A DNA stretch of 64,000 nucleotides from Jaapia argillacea MUCL 33604 (lineage: Eukaryota > Basidiomycota > Agaricomycetes > Jaapiales > Jaapiaceae): assembly GCA_000697665.1 (NCBI GenBank), contig KL197725.1, positions 97,255 through 161,254 of the forward strand. The letters are read 5' to 3'. The notes beneath the pieces were generated by a model. That model ran no database searches and had not been told where the DNA came from. It worked only from the letters and a program-made list of their open reading frames with translations. Positions 24,478 to 35,429 of the stretch are shown here, one piece after another (the stretch's first letter is position 1; each line of letters opens with the position of its first letter). The position numbers and the translations under genes were made by a program.

Positions 24478-27400
24478 TTAAATACATTCATGAGAATGGT
24501 AATCTCTGTATTTATTCACATAGAAGGCCCGAAATGGGTCGAGGGAGTAGTAGAATGGAAAATCTTGAGGGAGAGGGGTATCATCGTAGACGGCAACGAG
24601 GTGACAAGCACGAATGATGCAGTCCAAATGAATAAGCCCAATGGTACGGTTGTCTCCCCCCTCAAAGGTCTCTGGCTCCACTACCCACATTCCGGTAAGC
24701 GGGTCAGGAACGTCACCCTTCGGAAAAAACCACTGAACCAATGCGCAGGGATACCACACAGAATTATGGATGAAGGACAAGGATCGTATGACCCTACCAA
24801 TCACCTTCCCTTTCATTTGATCATCTTCACCTGTATTCTGGATGAGAACAGTCTCGAATCGCGGATATTTCTTCCGCCATGAGGGATTGCTTCGAATCAC
24901 CTCCCAGTGCATGCCACATGAGCCGGAAAGCTCACTTGGAGCATAGAAGGTAGCGGTCGCACTGTGATAGACTGAGATACGGCCGTGGAATACAGGACAG
25001 TGATCGAGTGGGATATTTTCGGCTGCCAAATGGTCATCCAGGTAGAGTTGATCGTGAATGAATCGCCAAATCATATTTGGGAGGTCCGGAATATCAAGGA
25101 GGTCTGTGAGAGCTTGTGGTTTTCAGGACTATGCTGCAGAGCTATATATGAGGGTGGATATATCATAGATGAATTAATACAACACACTGGCTTGTTTTGC
25201 CAATCGAACATAGGATCGCCCCTGCAGCCCCTCAATGGCAGCTATATCCCTTTCCCCACCACCATCATGAGGATGCTCAGGATCATCCTCTCCGTCTGAG
25301 TCATCATCCTTGAGTAAACCCACCACACGTCTCACATGCGATATGATATCACCTTGTAACATCCCTCTCCTTCCGAACTCCACACGAACTGCTGCGAGTT
25401 TGCTTAACCTTGTGTTCATTCTGATTATCTGTCCAATTGGGTTGTTTCGATTGGACTGTTGCCAAGGTCGTTTAACAGTGGGGATATGCTTTGACTCAGT
25501 GATGGACGAGCAGAGTCCATTTGGAGAGCTGAAGAGTCGTATATTCTCCACATAGTGAACTAAGGCATGTTGTCGGGGAAGGGAGAATCCCTTTGGCTGA
25601 ATACCGGTCTCCTGAAAAATGGATCGGAACTCATGGAAACTTTCAAGGGTTTGATTCATTTCTTGCAAACAGAGGGTGTCGTGAGCAGACCATCGTGCCA
25701 GGTAGCAGAAATCAAGGAAAGCAGCGATACAGTGCACCATCTTGTCTGGAACGAATCCAACAATGGCTGGTAGAAAAACCTGATGATGATATTTGTCAGA
25801 AACAATGGAGCAGAAAACCCAGTCCAACGTACTTTCATCAACACCTTCGAATCATTCCCTGTCCACTGTTTGTACCCGCGACCCTCAGGAAAGCGCCGTA
25901 ATCCAGGGAATGCAGGCACAGCAGCAATCCTACAACCTCGACATGAGCCAAACTCCATGAACAATCAGAAACGATTACCCACCTCCAATCAATTTCATCC
26001 AGGATCTGCTTAGCCTCATGTTTGCTCGCAGCATGTGTCTCGACGTATTCCACAACCCATGCGACGAGATGGTCCTTGAATGTGCCTTTGATCAGTTGAT
26101 GGAGTAGATCGGGGGTGATCAATTGATGGATGTCAGCATGAGGAAAATAGTCTGTGAAGGGCTATACCAACATAGTCAGCAATCAGGACATAAGGATGTG
26201 GCGCATTTGAGTGTGATCAAACGCTCCACAAAACATACTCAACCAAATACATACAATGACATCACTGACCACGCCGAACGCATCCCAGAGTTCGCCCAGA
26301 TCAAATGTTTCGATGAGAGTATCTGTGTGATCTCGAAACTGAGGCAGACCAGCCTTCTCGAGATTGGATGGAGGCACACGACATCTTCGTGGAGAACCAT
26401 AAATAAGGTTAATCTGTCTCTGTTTTAAATTGATCTTGATCAAACACATACTTTGGGCACCATCCTTGAACGATCCCAGACAAAAATACTTGCTCCAGGT
26501 AATCAGCGATATATGGTCCCAACTGAAAAATGGCCCATCGGTAATGACCATCAGGACAACGCATGACTTCTGGTGTAGTCATCCCTGGCCGCAGAGGGGC
26601 AAGGATCTTCGCGATCGACTGGTGATACACCTGCTTTTTGAAGAGTCGAAACTCCTCGTCGTCCTCATACTCACGAGCAGCTACAAAATATCAACTTAGC
26701 TGATATGTTGTATCGAGGTGTCGATATGACTCACTTTTGGGAATAGCCAAGAAGGCGACTGGCACTAATCCCTCTCGATGGGCCTGCTGCATCTCATTAT
26801 CGATGTTACCAATTGATAGATAGAGGGGGTGAAATTCCTGATTACCGGTGGCAACGGAAACAGTTGTCTTGTCAGAGCCAAGGATAATTGGAACCAGCAT
26901 GGAACCATGGGTCAAGGGGTCCTCGGAGATCTCATCCTGGGTTCAGAAAGTTGTCAGTACAGTAGAATCAATGCTAGTAAACGAGTGACATACTGCCTTC
27001 TTGTATGCCCAGTGACCAGACATAACGTTGCAAAATCGCCGTTGATTGGGCCTGATGTACTCTTCAAACGGAGTGTAGTCGAACTTGCCATCAAATTCAG
27101 AACTTCCAGTCATAGTTCACATGACATCCAGGGTGTTACAGGTGTGGATGATGTATTCCTCTCTCATCCACAAAGGTGAGGTGTTTGACACATGACCATT
27201 GTACTTGACGCGAAAGGAGGACCATGATGATTCACCATACTCAATTGAGTCGATGGTCTCATGAAGGTGATCACAGTTTTCGAAGATCGGCTTCCCGCCG
27301 CCATCGAGTACAGCTTTCGCCACAAGAACACGGAGCAGATCATCAATTTCAGCTTTTGAGGTTTGGATCTTGTCAAACATGAGCTCTGCAAATTCAAACG

Positions 27401-27689
27401 AAGGGCGATCAGTAAAGGGAAACCAATTGTGCTCCATGGAGGGGGGATCAGGAGGGGTATTCAGAGGGAGAAAATTTCCCTGAGCATCACAATGACAGGC
27501 TGAGGGGCAGGCATCATTGGTTGTGCAGGTGAATCAAGGAAAACAGAACTTACCATTGAGAAGGGGATGAAAGTGAAATGTTGACTGAGGTCTCTGGGGT
27601 TTTGGGTCTTGGTGGTGGGTGTTTTTGTGGCGTGTATAGGCAGCTGTGGAACCAAAAGATATCTTGCAAGATTTGCAGTTGCAGGCCAT
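24478..27689 (-). pseudogene. Plavaka-type transposase, near full length with one in-frame TGA
   Basis: Exon 1 (27689-27554) encodes a C2H2 finger, MACNCKSCKISFGSTAAYTRH then KNTHH. Later exons follow the order expected of Plavaka transposases: [176 protein letters not shown] and a C-terminus ending near 24478. About eight short introns separate them. Two defects are visible. There is an in-frame TGA at 27117-27119, where the family usually has a charged residue. The join of exon 1 to the next exon is out of phase by one base using the visible splice sites. All other exons read through. The family assignment is from motif order and is strong. Confidence 0.85.
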
Positions 27690-27833
27690 GGTGAAATGTG
27701 GATGTAATCAAAGAGGATCGAATTCGAGTATAGGGCAATCACAAAAAAAGAGGGACTTAGAACGGAAATTTGCAGTTGAGGTGTGAGCGAGGAGATGACA
27801 CATCATGCTATCCCTCATTTTTTCACCTCCAAC
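27690..27833. promoter_or_regulatory. Short divergent promoter region between transposase and companion gene
   Basis: About 144 bp separate the transposase start (27689, minus) from the probable start of the companion gene (27834, plus). The arrangement matches the 196-bp divergent spacing at 10.9-11.1 kb. Confidence 0.45.
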
Positions 27834-30800
27834 AATGGCAGGTTGACAAGGCTCCTGCCGTGGTGGGGCCCGTTCTACCTCTAATTCAACTCAGAAAAAA
27901 ACGTCCTCGGCACTAGTGATGTTGAGGGCCTGGCTCAGCTCAATACCTGGGGCTTGGGCTCAGCTTTGGCAGGCTCAGGCTTCACAAATCCTGAGCCCGA
28001 GCCTCAGGCCCCAATGAGGGCTTGGTCGGGCCGGGCTCGGACCCAAGCCCAGGCTTATATGAGAATAATGGTGAAAAACTTTGATAAATTCATCTTGGTG
28101 GGGGTACGGAAGATACAAATGTCAAGAGACTCAGAGAGAGTCAAAGGGGAGAGGACCGTTGAGGGGAGAGGAATAATCGAAATGAAGCTGTGATTCGAGT
28201 CATGAGATCTGGGTGTTGGTGAGGTCGACGGTCGACGGTGGAAGCTGTGGTCGCCTTGATAAGTGGGTCAGATTCGGAGGTCATTACTTTGAGAACCCAC
28301 TCACCTGAGTCACCTCTTGTCTGTCACTGATAGTTCTGAGGCCCTCCTCCATCTTGTACACCACAATCACTGTCAATCAGATCCACCATCGATCCCAAGA
28401 GACTGCAGCCTCGCATAAGCTCACAGTTGTTGTTGTTGGCTCACTAGATTTGAAGCGAAGGGTCGGGGGCAGCGTGAGCACCAGGATGCGCCTGATGGAT
28501 GAATCAAAATAAGAGTCCATGGAAAACCAATCGCCGAGGGTGCCATTCACTTCCGGTCCTATATCTCAAGCAAAAAAGTTACCAGCGGTTGGGGCATCAT
28601 CACAGGTGAGGACACTAGTACCAATTATATCACCTCCGAAGCAGGAAAGTGCATAATGGGTCCCCGTGGTATCATACCGAGGACATTCGCGACTTGTCAC
28701 CGCGATGTGGTGTGACAAACACACCCTCTCCCCTCCCAACTTTCGTGTTGCTCAGGTTCTACGTCCTGCTTATGGAAAACTGAGTACCAGAGTCCACTGG
28801 CAGCACCAAACATCTCTCCAATCTGCTGTCATACAAAGCCTGGGCTCAAGCCTGAGGCTCAGGCTTTCCACGAACCAAGCCTGAGCCCAAGCTCTATGCA
28901 GGCCCTCTTATTGGGTTGGGCTTGGCCCAGCTTTTGAGGGTCGGGCTTGGCTCGGCTTTGGGCTTCAAGCCGAGCCCTCAACATCACTACTCGGCACCAG
29001 CAGACGATACTACACCTCCACTTGACATTGGTCACAAAAGGGGACATGCAGTACTTGCTGCAGATGACAACGACACCCACACCCTTCTCGAGAAAGACTC
29101 AGTTCCCCCTTTGAAACAACACAAGGATACTGGCAGTACTCACCCAGAGCCCGAGGCAGCTTCTGCCAAGCCATATTCGACTTGACTCGGAAATGCACTT
29201 CACCCTACCAACCAATTTGGTCTTCGAAAACGAACCAGAGCTCAGATATCTCAGGAGGCTGCAGCTAAGCAAGCCAAGAAGGATGTCGACGATGCAGAGA
29301 AGGCTGCAGAGACTGCAGAAAAGCAGATGCGAGAATTGAAGGGTGCAGAAAGGTTGAGGGCTTTGGAGACAGAGCAGGCACTTGAGGATGCAGCAGAGGA
29401 GGAATACTTTGTGATGGGGGTGCCAATTACCGAGCCCGAGCAACCAGAGGAGAATACATGCGGTGGAGAGCCATTGAGAGGCAGAGTGAAAGGTGTTGGG
29501 AAGAACAAAGCCACAGTTGCTGAGCAACCTGAGGCGCATGATGCTGACATTACCGTGCAGGGCAAGGGGAAGGTGAGAGTCTCAGCCATGAGGTGTATTC
29601 CTCGCGCTCATAGTTTGGCTTCTGTCAATCAAAGAAGCCCACAGCCACTGAGAAGAAGAAGGTGCATGCTCAAGATCTTCGCACCTTGATCTCGCCTGCC
29701 ACACAACCGAAGTACGTCACAGCTCCCCACGTCGTCTCAACCTTATCTTAATCTGCACTTGGCTGTTTCGTTGTATCTCACAGGACTCCTGCTGCTACAT
29801 CAACAAATGGCACCACTGCCAAGAAGACCAATCCAGCTACTGGCGGCTTTGTTGCCGGATGGCAGGAGAAGATGGCCCAACGCGAAGCACTCACATCTCG
29901 GTCCTCGAAGCCTCCTGCTCGTTCACGTCGAACCCACTTGAAGACCCCCCTTGTCGCACCAGGACCATTGCCAAGGAACAACAATTCCAGAAATGGGCCA
30001 GCCAATTCTTTGGGATTGCACCCGGCATCCTCATCAACTGATGATTTGGGAGGATTTGTGGACGATGATGTTGAGATGAAGCGGGTTACGACAAACAGGG
30101 TGAGAGGTGGCCGCCAGGTATGTCACCCTCCGTTGTCATCATGTATGTATACGTCTCGCTAACTGGTTTGTTGTATCCCAATAGATGGTTTCGTTCATTG
30201 ACGATGACGACGAGAACGATTATCTCACAAATAGGGCGCCATCCACTCACAAATGATCAAACATTACTCTGACACCTCTGACCCCTGCAACATTGGTGCC
30301 CTTACCTGGCCCAAAGTCTTTTGATGCTCTCCCCAATTCAATCAAGCCATTCTGGTCCAAAATTATCACTACTATCCTCAGGATCCTCAGGACAAGATTC
30401 AATCCTTGGAACCTGGATGGAGATGGAGACGACTTCCTCAATCTCCTTATGAGAGTTGTTGATTATGTCTGTCCTCAAGAGCAGATTGATATTGAGGTTG
30501 GGTCACCCACTTTTACTTACGTAAGTGCTTTTGTTTCGTAAATGTCACTATGTGTACTCAGCAAACCTTAGGCTAAACAACGTGTGTACGACTGGAGGGC
30601 CGATTTTCAGAAACGAGGCATCAGAGTTGTCAAGAACGCAATCCTCAGAGAGGTAGGCAAGGATGCCTTTAATGGGACGAAGCAAGCTATCGTGATTCAG
30701 TGGGTGGTGAAGGTCAGTGGAAAGAACGGTGCTGCATTCTGGGGTAAGCCTGATTCGAAGGTATGTTTGTTATCGATTGAGGTTTCTCTCCATCTAATCA

Positions 30801-31309
30801 GTTCTGTAGAACCCCTCAGAGGCCTTTCAATCTCCATACATCCTCGAAACCTTCTCGACACATCTGAAATCCATGACCAGGTCTGTCATGAAGGAGATGC
30901 AAGAAGTCGAGAACATGGGTGAGGGCGATGTTGATTATGAGGAGGAGAATGGTGGGCTGCCTGCTGGTGCTCTCACCCTTGCCACCATTGCTGTACGTCT
31001 TTTTCCCGTAGTCTTCGCTGAAGTTGGTTGATAGCACCTGCTTCCTAGGTCCAATGCACATTCCAAATGTATTCATCTGGGAAGTATATCACTCCCGATG
31101 ACAACTTTTCTGAGAAGACAGTTGGTGATCATACCGAGCAGTACACATCCAGCGACTCTCTCCAGTGACTCGTGGAAAATTTCCATCAGTTCGAATCTCT
31201 GATCAACAAAGCCACCGAGTACATCACGTATGTGAAGAAGGGTGTTGAGTCCAAGCTTGACATTCTCGTCTTGATGGATCCCAGCAGCCCCCCGCCCATG
31301 GATGATTAG
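27834..31309 (+). pseudogene. Companion gene of the Plavaka-type element, broken by a hAT-like MITE and three TGA codons
   Basis: Removing the MITE and one target copy joins GGARSTSNSTQKKTSSA to PADDTTPPLDIGHKRGHA in one frame, so the insertion is inside a coding exon. Downstream exons encode a lysine/glutamate-rich coiled region (QISQEAAAKQAKKDVDDA), a low-complexity linker, an acidic stretch (VSFIDDDDENDY), LPNSIKPFWSKIITTILRIL, QRVYDWRADFQKRGIRVVK, AAFWGKPDSK, FQSPYILETFSTHLKSM and GLPAGALTLATIAVQC, ending MDPSSPPPMDD with TAG at 31307-31309. The PxGALxLAT and FQSxxIxxTFxxHL patterns are those of a large Agaricomycete family; the DUF6532 name is possible but unchecked. In-frame TGA codons at 29183, 30254 and 31166 interrupt it. 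Near the start, ATGGCAGGT is followed by TGA, so the first codons are also damaged or mis-assigned. Function unknown. Confidence 0.7.
27914..28989. mobile_element. Non-autonomous hAT-like element (MITE) with 8-bp target duplication
   Basis: The 1,076-bp element starts TAGTGATGTTGAGGGC and ends GCCCTCAACATCACTA, perfect inverse of each other. It is flanked by CTCGGCAC at 27906-27913 and 28990-28997, a perfect 8-bp direct duplication. An 8-bp duplication and a TAGTG-type terminus are hallmarks of hAT transposons. The subterminal parts (27930-28060 and 28840-28970) are GC-rich and full of GGCTTGGGCTCAGG-like motifs in opposing orientation. The centre has no recognisable coding sequence. The intact duplication implies a young insertion into the coding exon of the host companion gene. 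Confidence 0.93.
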
Positions 31310-32050
31310 AGTCCATGCATCATGAGTTCTTATCATCCTTTCCCCAGCAGTTGCTCATGAACTGTTTGTTTAGACATAGATGTTGCCTCGAGGGACACCC
31401 ACTTCAGGATTAGGTCAAAAATAAAACCACCACTCATCGTATAACTAGAAATCGATACCAATAAATTCAGAGTGTTTATATTACTATTAGTTGTGATCCC
31501 ATCGACTGGAAGTCCTGGGACACTGGGAGTGTTTGACGAGGTTCGAACTCACACTCCTGAGAAGCCAAAAATGTCTCTCTGATACCTGGTTGACTGACGG
31601 GCCCTGAGCTCAACTGAACATCCTGAGAAGCTGCTGTCAGGAGCGGTCAGACGCTTTGCGACTTTGCTGATGGATATGAGAAATAGTCAGTCGTTGATCT
31701 GGGGTTTAGCAATAGAACTTGAATGAGACTGCAATCGAACAGGTACCTCACCTTGGAGTCCCACCGTCAACACCACTACCAAGCCCCTCTCGCAACACCA
31801 GAATACATCCATCAAATGCAAGTGAGTCCCAGTAAGAGGAGGCATGGGAGTCAGCTGACGATGCCACAAGCAATGCGTGAAAGGACACTTAACGACGGAT
31901 AGAACACAAGGTGAATCAGAAGAAGATGGTGCTAGAAGGAGAAGCATCAGCATTTCTGGATTTCCCTGAGATCCCCTGACAATCGCTTGTCAGGCAATTT
32001 CAGGGAGTTTCAGGGGAACGTCGGACTGTCAGAAGGGTCTGCTACTTAGC

Positions 32051-32090
32051 AAAATGGCAAAATGGCAAAGTGGCAAAGTGGCAAAGTGGC
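32051..32090. repeat. 8-bp tandem repeat (aaagtggc / aaaatggc x 5)
   Basis: Five perfect-length 8-bp units occur in a row, two of the form aaaatggc followed by three of the form aaagtggc. It lies in the intergenic stretch between the Plavaka-type element and the block starting at 33 kb. Confidence 0.9.
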
Positions 32091-32149
32091 AAACAAAGAA
32101 GGGATCGTGAACTTGGCCATTGTGGCATTGTAGCATAGTAGCAAATTCT

Positions 32150-32206
32150 TGTCCGGTCCGTTTGCTGGTCAGTCTGTTGGCCAGTTGGTTGGCCGGCTGG
32201 TTGGTT
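32150..32206. repeat. TTGG/CTGG-rich minisatellite
   Basis: Short imperfect repeats of ttggccagttggttggccgg type run up to the isolated MITE terminus that begins at 32208. Confidence 0.6.
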
Positions 32207-32207
32207 G

Positions 32208-32330
32208 CACCTTAAACAGACCCGCCTGTGTCGCCGGAAAAAACTCTGAATTTGCTCTGGAACATTGCCTGTGTTTGCGATGGGCCATGTGGCCCTGATA
32301 CACCTTTTCCCAATTTCTAAATATAATTTC
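32208..32330. mobile_element. Isolated terminus of the CACCTTAAACAG MITE family
   Basis: CACCTTAAACAGACCC is followed by gcctgtgtcgccgg, then gaacattgcctgtg, as in the first 60-80 bp of the copies at 14568 and 16736 (tgtgtcgctgg and attgcctca in the former). No inverted counterpart was found within the next kilobase, so the element is truncated or its second end is unrecognisable. The end coordinate is approximate. Confidence 0.45.
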
Positions 32331-32773
32331 AAGTTTGACACCTGCACACACTGGGAGCTCAAACTCTAAATATTGATGTACATCTCAAATTTTCAATATT
32401 GGGACACAAAATGAGTTTGATGCATGGTCGATGTCAAATCCCAACTATGGTGTGGACTGTGTGACGTTGCCATATTGGAAGGATAATAGGCGGTCTCATA
32501 CTCTAGGGTAAATCCAAAAGAAGAGGCCATGACATCCTTTAACAGAGCAAAGGTTACAAAGTCTAAATAAAGTGTAGCATGTGTTTCCACCTATAATTCG
32601 TCAGATTTGGGGTGATGACATAGCACACCCAGTATTTAAACTTTCTATCTGAGAACAAAGAAAAACATTGTTTTGGTGAAGGAGCCATCACCATTCTTAA
32701 CCTTTGCTGAAGGGTATGTTTCGTCACAAAGTGGGGCAGCACATTTAAAATTTGCGTCAGGAGCATATTGAAT

Positions 32774-32885
32774 GGGCCAGTACTGGGCCAGTCACTGGGC
32801 CAGTCACCGGTCAGTCACTGGGCTGGTCACCAGGCTGATAATAGGGCCAATCACTGGGTCATCGATGCACTGGGCTGTTCATGAG
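32774..32885. repeat. CACTGGGCCAGT-type minisatellite
   Basis: Imperfect units of about 11-16 bp (gggccagtcactgggccagtc and variants such as gggctggtcaccaggctg) are repeated roughly eight times. Confidence 0.7.
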
Positions 32886-33088
32886 GGCACTCACCAGGGT
32901 ACCTGGGGTACTTGCTGAAGTGCCGAAGTGCCAAGAGCAAGGGGAAGGAGAATACAGATTCATAATCACAACTTGAAGACAAGATGGAACGACTATATCA
33001 CTGCACAGTTCAGCCGAATGGCCCTTTCAATTGACAGTCCATCTCGCAGACTTGTGTCGCTTTGAGGGAGGTGGGTCCTGATAAGTTT

Positions 33089-33831
33089 TCAGTCAGACTC
33101 CTGGTGAGATGAGGGAGAAAGACATACCTGAACATTGTCAACTTCCTCACTGCTGCGACTTCTCCCGATTCTTTGGGTGCTGTCTGTGGACCTCAGTTTC
33201 CCTTTCCGAGCACTCACTGAAGTCCTCTTCAGGTATAACTTAATAAAATCCTGAGTTGCCCACGAATCTTGGTAATTTTGCAGCACCTGAAACTTCGAAT
33301 TCTGCTCTACCTGGGAGACCGTGAGCGAGATGTTCAAAATGAAAGTGGAACGTGGACAAACTTTGTGACAAACAAGGGCCACTTTCGACGCCTCTTGAGA
33401 TTTGTAGCTCAGATGTGTATCGAGATGGGCGTCGGCCAGAAGGTGGATATGTGTCTGATGGAGCCATTCAGATGCATCTGAATTTCAGAAGGAAGTCCAC
33501 ATACCTGAACACTTTCATAGAACGTGTGGGACCATTTCAAAACAGTCTCCAGTGTGTAGCCACCTTTCCTGCCTGGACGACCGACCAAACCTGGAGGCTT
33601 GGGAATGAGAGCAGAGGAGGGCGACTCCTCCCGTCCAAGTGTGGGCGATGTAGAGGGCTCCTTAGTTGGCACTGGTGGAATGGATGATTCAGACTTGGAT
33701 TGTGGTGCGGGTTCAGGTTCAAGTTCGGGTTCGAAAGTTGTTCAAAATGTGATAGTAGATCGGAGAATGACGTGCTCAGGGCTAAAGCGGGCACGACTAG
33801 TAATGGGCAGAAAATAACGTTGGACAGACAT
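33089..33831 (-). pseudogene. Transposon-associated 'IPKPPG' protein, one in-frame TGA
   Basis: It starts at 33831 with MSVQRYFLPITSRARF. A proline/glutamate-rich linker (EPELEPEPAPQ) follows, then SALIPKPPGLVGRPGRKGGY and TLETVLKWSHTFYESVQ at the end of exon 1 (near 33508). The next exons give VCHKVC...STF and FQVLQNYQDSWATQDFIKLYLKRTS, then SARKGKLR. The order IPKPPG-GRPG-GGY, then a tryptophan-rich YxxSWATQDFIKLxLK block, is a pattern I know from repeats in mushroom genomes; the function is unknown. A TGA at 33742-33744 interrupts the first exon in frame. The C-terminus is uncertain, and the coordinate given is the stop of the last readable exon. It diverges from the related gene at 34488 across the class A repeat. 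Confidence 0.65.
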
Positions 33832-33849
33832 TGTACGTGCTGAACAAAC

Positions 33850-34370
33850 TCTTGCTCAGACAGAGTTTATAAGGGGGAGTGCGAGGTGAAGTACTGCCAT
33901 GGAAGAAGGTAGTAAGAGCTGTCAGGACATGAGATTTGATCGGTTGAGGCAGAGTCCATCTGAAAGAGCCACTCCCAGATTGACACAAGGTCCCATTCAA
34001 CGGCAGTATAACGAATACAACACATACAGAAAATGGAAGAAGGGGTGAGGTGCCAGGAAAGAAGGGTTGCCAGGAATGTAGTTGCCATGAGATCAACTGA
34101 CACAGAGTCTAAGTCGACCATTTCCAGAATGACATAAAGTCTAACTCTGATCATGAAGGTAGTAGAATGCATGCAGGAAGTGGGATAAGAGGTAAGATGC
34201 CATTGTGGAAGGTAAGTAAAGTTTGGGTTCAGGCGTGTTTCCCTTTTTGGACAAGTGCAATTCATGCAAACTGGACAACATCACCAAATGTTAGCCCAAT
34301 CCTTGGTACTCAGAGTCTCGAAGCTGAGTGGACTTTGTATCTGCATTTAGACTTTGTGTCGATGGCGAGT
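33850..34370. repeat. Class A repeat, left arm (inverted partner at 43434-43960); divergent promoter
   Basis: This segment is inverted relative to 43434-43960 over about 500 bp. Examples are ggacaagtgcaattcatgca (near 34250) against tgcatgaattgcacttgtcc (near 43550), atttagactttgtgtcgatg (near 34346) against catcgacacaaagtctaaat (near 43461), and gttgccatgagatcaactga against its inverse near 43690-43720. The motif TAGACTTTGTGTC occurs here once in plus orientation (34347-34360) and twice, slightly altered, in minus orientation (34099-34112, 34131-34144). It occupies nearly all of the 656 bp between divergent starts at 33831 and 34488. The frame on the minus strand starting MNCTCPKRE is a shadow shared with the right arm. 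Confidence 0.75.
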
Positions 34371-34487
34371 AACAATGTTTTTTTCTTCTTTTTGGGCAAA
34401 GTTTGTTTTCTCCCTCCCAACATATTTATCTCGGACTGGGTATGCATTCGTGAGTAGCCAGTTTTCACTGCTCCTTGTCTTTTGGGA

Positions 34488-35260
34488 ATGAACCTTGACT
34501 CTACTAGAGGTGGAAATCCCACAGGCCGCGTTCATATGCGACCTGTATCGCTGACCCTATGCTCCACTTTCCTACCAGAGAGAGTCCCATCTTTCCTTCC
34601 CCATACTGCTGCCCCTCCTCAGCTCAGATCTCCCCTGACGGCACCAACCGATTTGGAATCTGGGTGCATCCCACCCACCTCCAGTTTGCAAGTCTCTGAG
34701 AACTTGAGCGTGAGCACAAGTGAAGTGGTGATCAGGTCAGTGTCATCCGAAGATGACATCTCTAGTGACTCTGAAGGCAATGTAGCAGTACGCAATCTAT
34801 CAACTGTGTTCTCTCCACTAACCGACTTTCATATAGGAACAGAAATACACGGAAAGCCCAGTGCTACGGCTACTGACCCTGGCCACCCTTTCTAATGGTG
34901 CTCGGATACCAAAACCCCCTGGCGAGGTGGGGAGGTCGAGTCCTCGAGGATATTCTCTACGCAAGGAGCTTGGATGGGACAAATCCTTGTACTCTGCAGT
35001 TCAGGTCAGAAACATCTGCTGCTTTTTCCAAACTTCATATGTTAACTCTCCTACCAGTGCTTCTTGAGGGACCAAGCAAGACTACATCTCATTATCAGTT
35101 GCACATTGCATATGCAGCCAAAAGGTGATCTATTGAAGGTATTTGATTCAGTAAGTCTCTTGTCACAAACTCTCGAGCATTATGGCTGGTTGGCTTATGT
35201 GAATAGTAGGGAGTTAAGAAATTTCTGTTCCTGGTGTTGTATCAGAACCATTGGGTGATT
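34488..35260 (+). CDS. Transposon-associated 'IPKPPG' protein, second copy
   Basis: The first long exon starts at ATG 34488 (MNLDSTRGGNPTGRVHMRP) and runs into a serine/acidic region (SSEDDISSDSEGN). A block at about 34890-35010, in a different frame, reads ARIPKPPGEVGRSSPRGYSL and RKELGWDKSLYSAVQ, then a GT splice site. This is clearly related to the block in the divergent gene at 33.5-33.8 kb (IPKPPGLVGRPGRKGGY...FYESVQ). Either an unrecognised intron or a frameshift near 34850 separates the two parts. Exons after 35010 are short and unresolved, and I do not see the YxxSWAT block of the other copy. The end is approximate. It converges on the gene at 35430-36940. Confidence 0.5.
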
Positions 35261-35429
35261 AAGGACTTTCTTCAAATGTTCCTTGCAAACGCTTGTCGGC
35301 ATGGAAGGAACTAGGCTACGAGTCAGGGGTACACGAGTGACTGGGTATTTCCACTTGTATCTTCCGTGCGGCGCCGCGTAAGGATTAGAATAGTTAGGTA
35401 TATGAAGACAATTTTTAGCTTCTCAGGGC

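Larger units (their letters stand above)
31310..33088. other. Intergenic minisatellite-rich stretch
   Basis: Nothing coding was recognised. It contains TGTCAG/CTGACA-rich patches (31610-31660, 31965-32035), the simple repeats listed separately, and one isolated MITE terminus at 32208. A sequence resembling a tRNA T-arm near 31535-31550 (minus strand gagttcgaacctc) does not extend into a full tRNA. Confidence 0.45.

Noticed and set aside
31530-31620. tRNA-like sequence on the minus strand (gagttcgaacctc T-arm)
   Set aside because: No acceptor stem, D-arm or anticodon arm could be fitted around it. At most a decayed Pol III promoter box.
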